A DNA stretch of 64,000 bases from an uncultured Eubacteriales bacterium. Its GTDB lineage: Bacteria; Bacillota; Clostridia; Oscillospirales; CAG-272. A model generated the notes under the pieces. It was not told where the DNA came from. It did no database searches and saw nothing but the letters and a program-made list of their open reading frames with translations. The stretch is taken from positions 34,886-98,885 of the forward strand of contig CAJLCI010000005.1 of assembly GCA_905205065.1 (NCBI GenBank), in the 5' to 3' direction. Position numbers and translations under genes: made by a program. Below, one piece after another: positions 16,583 to 24,800 of this stretch (its first letter is position 1; every line of letters starts with the position of its first letter).

Positions 16583-17440
16583 TTATTTGCTCAATGCCAA
16601 AATCAATTCCCGGAGAATCTTGCATGCGGTTGCCGTAGAAACTCCGCTGTTATCAAGTGCGGGGGCGAGTTCGTTTATATCTGCTCCGACTACTTTAGTC
16701 TCACAAACCTTGAATATTGCTTCGATAAGCTCTTTAAAAGTGATTCCTCCCGCTTCCGGTGTACCTGTACCGGGAAAAGCCGACGAATCAAGGCAGTCAA
16801 GATCTATAGTAAAGTATACCGGAGTACCGGATATCTTCAGGCTTTGCGTCAGTGTATCAAGCCCTTTAAGATTAAACAGTGTCATATCGGTATGTTCTCT
16901 TGCAAACTGAAATTCGCTTCGATCTCCGCTTCGTATACAAAACTGATGAATCCGTCCGTCTCCTGTCAGTTCGTAAACGCGTCTCATCACGCATGCGTGG
17001 CTTAATTCGGCTCCGAGATAATCACTGCGCAGATCGGCATGCGCGTCGAATTGTATTATGTGCAAATCCGGATACTTTCTTGCAACCGCATTTACCGAAG
17101 CCAGCGTAACAAGGTGTTCGCCTCCTATTAAAAGAGGAAATTTTCCGTCTTCAAGAATTTGCGAAGCTCTTTCTTCAATATCATGAAGGGCAAGCTCTGT
17201 GCGTCCGAAGCACAGCTCCAAGTCGCCGCTGTCAAAAACACTATAATCGCACAAATCTTTGTTTTGATACGGACTGTACGTTTCAAGACCGAAGCTTTCA
17301 TGACGGATTGCAGACGGACCAAATCTCGCGCCCGGCCGAAAACTTGTAGTAGAATCAAACGGAGCGCCGAACAAAACAATATCAGAATTTTCGTAATTGC
17401 CCTCGCAGCCTATGAATGTTTCAACATTAGGTTTCAGCAT
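16583..17440 (-). CDS. speB: Agmatinase family ureohydrolase
   Basis: A 285-residue ureohydrolase from ATG 17440 (MLKPNVETF), which has AAAGGA 12 bases upstream; the earlier ATG (17461) has none. The binuclear Mn ligands are all present: GGEH (His109), FDAHAD (Asp132, His134, Asp136) and DLD (Asp213, Asp215), with Glu257 behind. It splits agmatine into putrescine and urea, or N1-aminopropylagmatine into spermidine if the neighbouring aminopropyltransferase acts on agmatine. It is the third gene of the operon, 34 bp behind speE. The agmatine supply comes from speA. Confidence 0.93.
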   Translation of the reverse strand: MLKPNVETFIGCEGNYENSDIVLFGAPFDSTTSFRPGARFGPSAIRHESFGLETYSPYQNKDLCDYSVFDSGDLELCFGRTELALHDIEERASQILEDGKFPLLIGGEHLVTLASVNAVARKYPDLHIIQFDAHADLRSDYLGAELSHACVMRRVYELTGDGRIHQFCIRSGDRSEFQFAREHTDMTLFNLKGLDTLTQSLKISGTPVYFTIDLDCLDSSAFPGTGTPEAGGITFKELIEAIFKVCETKVVGADINELAPALDNSGVSTATACKILRELILALSK

Positions 17441-17474
17441 ATTTTTATAAATTCCTTTCATCCGAATTCAAAAA

Positions 17475-18326
17475 CTATTCGACCTCTTCCAGCATATTTT
17501 CAAGAAAAGCAGGAAGATAAAATGCTCCGACATGCAATTTGGTAGTGTAATATTGCGTGCGCAGATTCAGCGACATCCATTTTTTTGCATCAAGGTCGTC
17601 TATTGGGTGATATTTTTTACTTGCAAATCCGAAGAGCCAATAACCCGCGGCGTATGTCGGAATGTGCGCCTGATATACTCTGCTTATAGGAAAGGTACTT
17701 GCAATCCGCTTATGGCTTCTCTGCATTGCTTCCGCGTCATGCTTATAGAAGGGACTCCCTTGCTGATTCACCATAATTCCGTCTTCGCGCAGGGCATTAT
17801 AACAAATACCGTAAAACTCACGGGTAAAATAGCCCTCGGAGGGACCGAAAGGATCGGTGGAGTCTACTATAATTAGATCGTATTGATCCTTGCACCGCCT
17901 TATAAATCTCAGCGCATTGTCAAAATATATATTCACTCTGCTGTCGTCAAGGCGACAGGCGTTTTCCGGAAGATATGTCCGGCATGCCTCTACAACCTGC
18001 GGATCCATTTCGACAAGGTCAATACGTATTATTTTATCGTATCTTGCAAGCTCTCTGACCACTCCTCCGTCTCCGGCGCCTATCACCAATACGTCAGTTA
18101 TACCAGGGTGTACGGCCATGGGAACATGTGTTATCATTTCATCGTATATAAATTCATCGCGTTCTGTAAGCATGACATTTCCGTCAAGCGCCAATACACG
18201 GCCGAATTCAGGAGTGTCAAAAATATCAATTTGCTGAAAATCGCTTTCCTTAGAGTACAGATGCTTATTAACACGGATACTGTGCTTTACATCCGGCGTG
18301 TGAAATTCGCTGAACCATAATTCCAA
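17475..18326 (-). CDS. speE: Spermidine synthase family aminopropyltransferase
   Basis: A 283-residue cytoplasmic enzyme of standard SpeE length. The N-terminal beta domain has ILALDG-type features (VLALDGNVMLTERDEFIYDEM, 45-64). GAGDGG (83-88) binds decarboxylated SAM, and Asp155 in VDSTDP is the catalytic Asp, followed by GYFTREFY. It transfers aminopropyl from decarboxylated SAM to putrescine, or possibly to agmatine. No speD is present in the window, so the donor must come from elsewhere. An Fe-free alternative spermidine route (dehydrogenase plus NspC) is encoded in the same operon. It starts at ATG 18326 with GGAGGAAGT just upstream. Confidence 0.93.
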   Translation of the reverse strand: MELWFSEFHTPDVKHSIRVNKHLYSKESDFQQIDIFDTPEFGRVLALDGNVMLTERDEFIYDEMITHVPMAVHPGITDVLVIGAGDGGVVRELARYDKIIRIDLVEMDPQVVEACRTYLPENACRLDDSRVNIYFDNALRFIRRCKDQYDLIIVDSTDPFGPSEGYFTREFYGICYNALREDGIMVNQQGSPFYKHDAEAMQRSHKRIASTFPISRVYQAHIPTYAAGYWLFGFASKKYHPIDDLDAKKWMSLNLRTQYYTTKLHVGAFYLPAFLENMLEEVE

Positions 18327-18360
18327 TTTTACTTCCTCCGTACCGCTTTCCGGCTAATTA

Positions 18361-18422
18361 AGACAAGACTATACAGACTTGACAAATTTGACAGACTGTA
18401 CAGACTTGGCAAACTTTACAGC
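18361..18422. repeat. Degenerate short repeats in the speA-speE gap
   Basis: TACAGACTTGACAAA and TACAGACTTGGCAAA occur 28 bp apart in a 103-bp gap, with related ACAGACTG and TTACAGC pieces between. They may be a decayed tandem array. No hairpin or promoter function is evident. Confidence 0.4.
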
Positions 18423-18429
18423 ATTGTTT

Positions 18430-19896
18430 TTATTTTAATACGTTGATATTCAGAATATCCGGATCCTCAGGACCTGTCATAGAACAGCCTTTAGCCTTAG
18501 CGTATTCTATGTAGTCAAGAATTTCCGAGGTAATTCGTTCACCCGGCGCGAGAATCGGAATTCCCGGAGGATAACACATAACGAATTCACTGCATACGCA
18601 TCCCAGACTGTCCCTGAGAGGAAGACTTTTTTTATCAGCGTAAAAAGCGTCCTGCGGGCTTGCGACAACCTCAGGAGCTATATACTCCTGGCTCAGAAGT
18701 CCGCTGCTGTCGGTTTGATACAGACGTCTGATTTCAGCAAGTGCGCTTACCAAGCGTTCCAGCTCCTGAGGACGATCTCCGATTGATAAATATGCAAGGA
18801 TATTTCCAATATCTCCGAATTCGATCTGAATATCGTATTCATCGCGCAGTATATCATATACTTCGATTCCGGCAAGACCGATATCACGTGTATGAACGCT
18901 GAGCTTTGTAGGATCAAAGTCAAAAATGGAATTTCCGTTTATAAGCTCTTTTCCGAAGGCATAATATCCTCCTATTGCATTTATTTCTTCGCGCGCGTAA
19001 TCTGCCATGCGGATAACTCTTGCAAATACTTCTTTGCCGCGCAGAGCAAGATTTCTTCTGCTGATATCAAGACTTGACATCAGCAAATAGCTTCCTGACG
19101 TGGTTTGTGTAAGATTTATAATCTGACGAACATGTCCCTTGCTTATATTCGGGCCTATCAGCAAAAGACTCGACTGCGTAAGGCTTCCTCCGCTTTTATG
19201 CATAGATACCGCCGCCATGTCTGCCCCGGCTTTCATAGCGGATACGGGCATATTGTCTCCGAAATAGAAATGAGTTCCATGCGCTTCATCTGCCAAAACA
19301 TACATATTCGCATCGTGAGCCATCTTTACAATCGCGCTTATGTCACTGCATATGCCGTAATACGTCGGATTATTTACAAGAATAGCCACTGCATCTGGAT
19401 TTTCTTTGATCGCTTTGGCAACCTGTTCACGCTGCATTCCGAGAGAAATGCCGAGATTTCTATCTACCTCCGGATTCACGTATACCGGTACGGCTCCGCA
19501 GAGAACAAGGGCATTAATGACGCTTCTGTGGACATTTCTCGGAAGAATTATTTTATCTCCTCTTTTACAGACGGACAAAACCATGCTTTGAACCGAACTT
19601 GTTGTTCCACCTACCATCAGAAATGCGTAAGCTGCCCCGAAAGCGTCTGCGGCAAGAATCTCGGCTTCCTGAATGACGGAAATCGGATGACACAAATTGT
19701 CAAGGGGTTTCATGCTGTTTACATCTATACTGACGCATTGCGCTCCGAGGAATGCCGTGAGCTCGGGATTTCCTCTGCCGTGCTTATGTCCGGGAACATC
19801 GAAAGGAACTACCCTCATTTCACGAAAGGTCTGCAGAGCTTCATAAATGGGCGCTCTGTTTTGATTTATATTGAACTTTTCCTTTTCCATTTCCAT
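18430..19896 (-). CDS. speA: Arginine decarboxylase (Orn/Lys/Arg decarboxylase family, short form)
   Basis: A 488-residue fold-type I PLP enzyme. PGHKHGRG (35-42), GGTTSS (96-101), DEAHG (203-207) and SMHKSGGSLTQSS (PLP Lys234) are diagnostic. The C-terminal domain has CYPPGIPILAPGE. It lacks the N-terminal wing domain of the long inducible decarboxylases, as in Bacillus SpeA. Among this family arginine, lysine and ornithine activities are hard to separate. The downstream agmatinase argues strongly for arginine to agmatine. It is the first gene of the polyamine operon; ATG 19896 has AGG nine bases upstream. An intrinsic terminator ends only 23 bp before the start, implying control by attenuation. 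Confidence 0.92.
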   Translation of the reverse strand: MEMEKEKFNINQNRAPIYEALQTFREMRVVPFDVPGHKHGRGNPELTAFLGAQCVSIDVNSMKPLDNLCHPISVIQEAEILAADAFGAAYAFLMVGGTTSSVQSMVLSVCKRGDKIILPRNVHRSVINALVLCGAVPVYVNPEVDRNLGISLGMQREQVAKAIKENPDAVAILVNNPTYYGICSDISAIVKMAHDANMYVLADEAHGTHFYFGDNMPVSAMKAGADMAAVSMHKSGGSLTQSSLLLIGPNISKGHVRQIINLTQTTSGSYLLMSSLDISRRNLALRGKEVFARVIRMADYAREEINAIGGYYAFGKELINGNSIFDFDPTKLSVHTRDIGLAGIEVYDILRDEYDIQIEFGDIGNILAYLSIGDRPQELERLVSALAEIRRLYQTDSSGLLSQEYIAPEVVASPQDAFYADKKSLPLRDSLGCVCSEFVMCYPPGIPILAPGERITSEILDYIEYAKAKGCSMTGPEDPDILNINVLK

Positions 19897-19919
19897 ATTT
19901 ATCGTCCTGCCTTTCTCGT

Positions 19920-19952
19920 AAAAAAACGCAAGCTGTAATTACACAGCTTGCG
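19920..19952 (-). terminator. Intrinsic terminator directly upstream of speA (candidate attenuator)
   Basis: On the minus strand CGCAAGCTGT (plus 19943-19952) pairs with ACAGCTTGCG (plus 19927-19936), a perfect 10-bp stem with a 6-nt loop, followed by seven U residues. It lies between the leader promoter and the speA start codon. It must therefore be read through, or end a separate RNA, for speA to be expressed from that promoter. Confidence 0.85.
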
Positions 19953-20304
19953 ATAACATCACGACAGCATTATGATTATTTTGTGTCTGCTTACAGAATA
20001 CAGATAATACGATAATCATAATAGGCACCTATGGAAAAGAAAAAACAAGGCAGGGCGATATTGTTAGGTACATAGAGTCTATATAGCAATAATACTTTTA
20101 CTACTCTTTATTGACCGTTTCACAAGTCTGCGTAAATGCGCATTTCGGTTATAAAGTAACCAACTTATAAAATTTGAGCTTTTAACTCAATCAATAAGGC
20201 GGCAAACCGCCGGTTGGCAGCGAACAAACGTTCGTATGGCCTCAACTCATTTAATGAGTGACCCGTAATAATCGCTTGGAAAGACTCCATGTGAAAATTA
20301 ATGT
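19920..20304 (-). ncRNA. Structured leader RNA upstream of the polyamine operon (unassigned class)
   Basis: From the promoter at 20312-20340 about 385 nt precede speA. ACAUGGAGUCU (plus 20282-20292) can pair with AGACUCUAUGU (plus 20070-20080), an 11-bp stem enclosing about 190 nt. The enclosed part is an array of short hairpins: ACUCAU/AUGAGU, CGAAC/GUUCG, GGCGG/CCGCC, UUGAG/CUCAA, GGUUA/UAACC and UGCG/CGCA. Downstream UAUGAUUAU/AUAAUCAUA (9 bp) forms another hairpin before the terminator. I see no T-box signature (no GGUGGNACC-type segment) and no familiar riboswitch core. It is either an attenuation leader that senses a metabolite such as a polyamine or arginine, or a free-standing ncRNA ending before speA. 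Confidence 0.65.
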
Positions 20305-20311
20305 GTCATAT

Positions 20312-20340
20312 ATTATACAATATTCATCATATTTTGTCAA
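20312..20340 (-). promoter_or_regulatory. Sigma-A promoter of the polyamine leader RNA/operon
   Basis: On the minus strand TTGACA (plus 20335-20340) and TATAAT (plus 20312-20317) are perfect consensus boxes with a 17-bp spacer. Transcription should begin near 20304, about 410 nt upstream of the speA start codon. Confidence 0.88.
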
Positions 20341-20415
20341 TAGCTCTGATACAATCAAATAGAAAAAATTTATGCTTTTTTCTGCAAAAGTATGTTATTA
20401 ATGTTTAAAATTAGC

Positions 20416-20928
20416 TTATCTTGTGATCCGATTAATTATTCCGCATGCAATTTTTGCGCCGGAATTTCCTGATGGCTGCGTCGTAAAATCATCCGGATTG
20501 TCGTGAATTATAATTGTTTTTCCGATGACATTGTCTAAAGAAAAACGATTTGTCAGGAAAAGAGAGAGTGCGAAACCGTTGTTGCCGAACAGGGGCGGAA
20601 GGTCACCTGCATGATACGTGTGATTGCATCCGTTCGGATTATAATGCGCCATTGCATTTGAAAAGGGATCGTTCATATTTCCGCTGCAGGATGTGCCCTC
20701 ATGAATATGAAAACCGAATATGCGGCTGTTACAATTGGATTTTGCTTTGGGCAGGCCTCTGATTTCAGCGTAGACAATTACTCCGGCGTCCGTCTGATAA
20801 AACCTGACAACACCGGATATTTCCGGCTGTGATTCGCTTCCCTTGACGAAAGCCACTGCCTGTGGACGGCCTCTTAGAATAGGAAAAAGCGGAAACTGTA
20901 TGTTATTATCCCAAAATCTGTTGTTCAT
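20416..20928 (-). CDS. Cu/Zn superoxide dismutase family protein
   Basis: A 170-residue protein from ATG 20928 (a GTG three codons earlier is possible). The SOD_Cu domain shows GFHIHEG, then AHYNPNGCNHTYHAGDLPPL and IIIHDNPDDFTTQPSGNSG. These cover the metal-binding His residues, the HAGDLP signature and the active-site loop; the C-terminal GxxxxxGxR region is shortened to KIACGIINRITR. There is no signal peptide: it starts MNNRFWDNN, and the pattern resembles the Firmicutes YojM-like branch, some of which lack SOD activity. The role would be superoxide removal or a structural variant of it. It lies upstream of, and on the same strand as, the polyamine leader but is separate from it. Confidence 0.85.
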   Translation of the reverse strand: MNNRFWDNNIQFPLFPILRGRPQAVAFVKGSESQPEISGVVRFYQTDAGVIVYAEIRGLPKAKSNCNSRIFGFHIHEGTSCSGNMNDPFSNAMAHYNPNGCNHTYHAGDLPPLFGNNGFALSLFLTNRFSLDNVIGKTIIIHDNPDDFTTQPSGNSGAKIACGIINRITR

Positions 20929-21096
20929 TAAATTCACCGTACCTTTATATTTATATATAGATTTTCTTTCTGCGCCAATTGATAAAATTATGATATGGGC
21001 AGTAATCTATATGTCATTTTATGCGAATTAAAATAAAGAGTGATTTTTTGTTAATTCAAATTTATAATATAAATATTAATTAAATTAAAAAAAGAG

Positions 21097-21125
21097 TTGA
21101 CAAATAAAATAATAAATTATATAAT
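21097..21125 (+). promoter_or_regulatory. Sigma-A promoter of a short transcript
   Basis: TTGACA at 21097-21102 and TATAAT at 21120-21125 with a 17-bp spacer, inside an AT-rich intergenic region. Transcription would begin near 21132 and end at the terminator at 21306-21353, giving an RNA of about 220 nt. Confidence 0.8.
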
Positions 21126-21203
21126 AAGAAACAGCAAAAGAAAGTATCCCATAAATTATCTGTATATAATGCAGCAGTATTATATAATTTGGAGATATTT
21201 GTC

Positions 21204-21335
21204 ATGAAAGAGTTTTATGTAATTTTGCAAAGCTTAGATATATATTTATATACCATTTCGGGCGAATTTTGTCGAAAAGATTCGCTTGGTGAAAATGTTG
21301 TTATAAACAGTACACCGCTTGCCGCGTATAGGTAA
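21204..21335 (+). CDS. Possible 43-residue small protein within a short terminated transcript
   Basis: ATG 21204 has GGAG nine bases upstream and opens a 43-codon frame, MKEFYVILQSLDIYLYTISG and on to ...AAYR, ending at 21335 inside the terminator stem. No signal peptide or long membrane segment is visible and I do not recognise it. A perfect promoter 70 bp upstream and a terminator overlapping the stop show the unit is transcribed. Whether it acts as a small protein or as an RNA cannot be told from sequence. Confidence 0.4.
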   Translation: MKEFYVILQSLDIYLYTISGEFCRKDSLGENVVINSTPLAAYR

Positions 21336-21353
21336 GCTTTGTGCTGTTTTTTT
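21306..21353 (+). terminator. Terminator of the short transcript
   Basis: AACAGTACA (21306-21314) pairs with TGTGCTGTT (21340-21348) through one G-U pair, followed by TTTTTG. It overlaps the end of the 43-codon frame. Confidence 0.65.
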
Positions 21354-21794
21354 GTTATTCAATTTAAGAAATTTCAGGGAGGTAATAATTAAGCTTCCCC
21401 ATTGGCAGTTTTATCGGTTTTACCTGCCGTTACTCCCATTTACTTTTTCAAGGTGTTTGGAATGCCTTGCGAGTAGGGGCTTTTTGTTCGCCATCAGGCT
21501 CAGTTTCTATTTTTCATTGAAAGCCCATAATATTATCTGCTCGATGGCAAATAAGACGGTATTTTGCTGATGAGATAACGGGAAATACGAACATATTGTT
21601 CCTAAGTTCAACCAATTATCTCAACACCCTATTCGCCTGAATATACCACAAGTGTGACTGTTGGCAAATGGCGCAATATATGTACAAAACAATTCCTCCC
21701 TAAAATAAATTACTCCTTACTTTCTGCAAAAATAAGACCTGTAATATATGAAAGGGCGGTTAGAAAAGCAAGTAATTTGTTCTGTCTAAATTTT
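21354..21794. other. Intergenic stretch without a recognisable gene
   Basis: About 440 bp with no supported gene. GGGAGG at 21379 is not followed by a usable frame. Short inverted pieces such as GGGCTTTTTGTTC...GAAAGCCC (21477-21530) are present but have no clear function. It may be a decayed gene or an RNA region. Confidence 0.4.
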
Positions 21795-21833
21795 AAGGCG
21801 ATAGTGATTGATTTCACTATCGCCTTAATTTTA
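21795..21833. terminator. Terminator downstream of the surface protein gene
   Basis: AAGGCGATAGTGA (21795-21807) pairs perfectly with TCACTATCGCCTT (21814-21826), flanked by TTTAAATTTT-type runs on both sides. It lies just beyond the surface-protein stop at 21842 on the minus strand. Confidence 0.8.
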
Positions 21834-21841
21834 CAGGTTAT

Positions 21842-24800
21842 TTATCTTTTTGCTACTCTTTTCTTTCTATCGTATATGGCAAGCGAGATAACTGCACCAC
21901 CGCTGACAGAGAGAAGGGCTATCCATAGGAACGTATTGCTGTTGTCGCTAGTTGCAGGAGAGTTCGGCTTGTTCAGTTCTGCAAAAGCCGCCTTTGCTTC
22001 GTCCAGCTTCTCCTTTGCGTCCTTGTCAACCAAAGACTTCTCGTAGTCGGTAAGAGCATTGTAGGCATCTTCAGCTGCCTTGATTGCATCGGCATCATCT
22101 TTCTTGATGATATCAGGTAGTTTGTCGATTAGTTCTTCAACCTTTTCTACATTGCCGAAAACTTCAAGAGCATCGTCAATGCGGTCGATTTCATCCTGAA
22201 CGGCTTTCTTTTCGTCCTCGGTCATATTGTCGCCGGTTGTAGGAGAGTTCGGCTTGTTTAGCTCTGCAAGAGCTGCTTTTGCTTCGTCCAGCTTCTCCTT
22301 TGCGTCCTTGTCAACCAAAGACTTCTCGTAGTCGGTAAGAGCATTGTAGGCATCTTCAGCTGCCTTGATTGCATCGGCATCATCTTTCTTGATGATATCA
22401 GGTAGTTTGTCGATTAGTTCTTCAACCTTTTCTACATTTCCGATAACTTCAAGAGCATCGTCAATGCGGTCGATTTCGTCCTGAACGGCTTTCTTTTCGC
22501 CCTCGGTCATATTGTCGCCGTATTCGTCAAGAGCCTTTTCCAAATCGTCCTTTGCTTTTTCAAGGTCGCTCTTATCTTCAGATGTTACATTCTCGGAAGT
22601 GATATCCTTAACCTTGCCGGTGTTCTCGGTTTCGGTCGACTTGTCTGCATCATCAATCTTCTCAAGCAGATCTTTAACCTTATCCTTAGTTTCCTCCAAT
22701 GCCTTTTTACCGTTGTCGGTAATATCGTCATCATCAAGGATAGTGTCGATTTCACCGAGCATTTCTTCAAGCTCTGCCTTATCGTCGCTTGTTACGGTGT
22801 CGGGGTTGTAATCTTTCAGTTCTTCATCGTAACCCTTTGCCGCATCTACTGCGTTGTCGGTAAGAACAGTCAGCTTTGCATGAACATACTTAATCGTGTA
22901 ATTGTCTCCTGCATCTGCACCGCTTGCGGTAATTTCGTACTCACCGATAACAGCAATATCTGCATCAGAGGTAAGGGTTGGTACAACAACGAATGTATAC
23001 TCATCAACAAATCCATCTGCCACGTAGGTGTAGGGCGGGAGAGTGGTGTTGACGATGGTGTTCTTTGCTTCAACCGTAATAACAACCTCACGCTTGGTAA
23101 TCTCATAAGAATCGGTTTTGTTAGCAAAGGTAATATCATAGTTGCTATCAAGAGCAGTACCTTCAATCGCATACTTGCCGACATTGCTTGTACTTGTCGC
23201 GGTAGTTGCAAGGCTGTAAACTTCCTTATCACCGTTCACAATACCGTTATCGGTGGCTTTCAGTTCCGCAATGTCATTACCATAAACGCTTGTAGCGTTC
23301 TGAATAGTAACGATAATCGGTTTAGCAAAAACAGTCAGCGTACCGTCAACATACTCAATATTGTAATTGTCGGAAGTGTATCCATTTGCCTTGATGGTGT
23401 AGTCGCCCTTATTGGAGAATTGTACATAATTACAAGCAAAATCAAGTGTGCCGCTAAGAACATTTTTGTCCTCGTTGTTTACAAAGCCTTCATATTTTAC
23501 AGTATAGGTCGGAACGGGATCACCGTAGGTAGCGGTTACTTTATCAACGGTTACAGTAAGGTTAGCTTTATTAACTTTGATATCAATATCTGCGGTTTTA
23601 CCAGCATATGTTACGGTGATCTTTGTTGTGGCTACAGTTATATCCGCAGGTTTGAAGCTAAAATCATTTTTATTTGTATCATTATATGCAATATCATTTG
23701 TCGTGCCATCATCGTAAGTAACAGTAATCACGAGTCCTGTGGGATTAAACCTATCTCCATAGGTATATTCAACAAGATTGGGCTTTGTTGTAACTGCAAT
23801 ACTTTCGGGAACTGCTGCACCTGTCGCTGAAAACTTTGCTGTTACGGAAAGCGTTCCGTCACTATTAAGCGTTTTTGTAACGACCGCACCTTCTACGGTA
23901 ACTGTTGTATCTAAAACGAAAGCGAATCCTGCGTTAGCGGTAAGTGTAAATGTTGCCGTATATTCGGTGCCACCAAGGAATTTATTTGGACTGCCATTCC
24001 AGTTTACAGCAGATACAGTATAATTTGCATCATTTTTGATTTCTGCCGTTGTGTCAGGTGTGCCATTTTTGACAGGGGCATTAATTTCAACAACTGTTTC
24101 TATAATGGGAACAAAATCAATTGCTTCAACATTAAAATATCTCCAAGAGGATTTATCATCAATCTTTCCTGTAACAGTAAAATACTTTGCTTCGGCAGTA
24201 TCTTTGGTTTTACCGTATTTAACCTTATAAACTTTGCCAGCGGCAGGTGTTACAGTACAGGGATCATAAATTACACGGGTATCCACAGATGTTGCCGTCA
24301 GTGTTGCAGTATCCGCTACAGATATGTCACCATAAATAGCGTTATCGCCTGCCGCATTAACTGTAGCAGAAGCATTTTCTGACAAATTGAGTGCGTTAAC
24401 ATAAACTCCGTCATAGGTTGTGCCGTCAATTGTTACAACTGCATTTCCCGACACATTGACCGTACCGCTATAATCATATAATCCGCGAACTTTTGTGCCT
24501 TTTGTTACATCAATATCCACCGTTGCGTTATTGGTAATAGTAAGAGTATCATCAAAGCTAAACGCATATTCGCTGTACGCTGAGTTTGTGTCGATTATGA
24601 TAGTGACCTGTGCGTTATCTATGATCGATGTCTTGCCGCCGCTAATTCCATCATTTGCGGAATATATCTCAACGACTGCATTCTTGCTGATTTCTACCTC
24701 ACCGGATGATCCGGTGCTAATAAGCGGAAATTTGTCAGCTTTTGCGATTTTATTGCTGTCCGTATCTGTTGAATAAGCTTTGTATTTTGCGTTGTCGGTA

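Noticed and set aside
19920..20304. T-box leader for the speA operon
   Set aside because: No GGUGGNACC-type antiterminator bulge or typical stem I AGUA features were found; the structure is a row of hairpins instead.
21354..21794. Protein-coding frames (for example 21319-21570)
   Set aside because: No ribosome binding sites, no family features, and they overlap the terminator of the short transcript.
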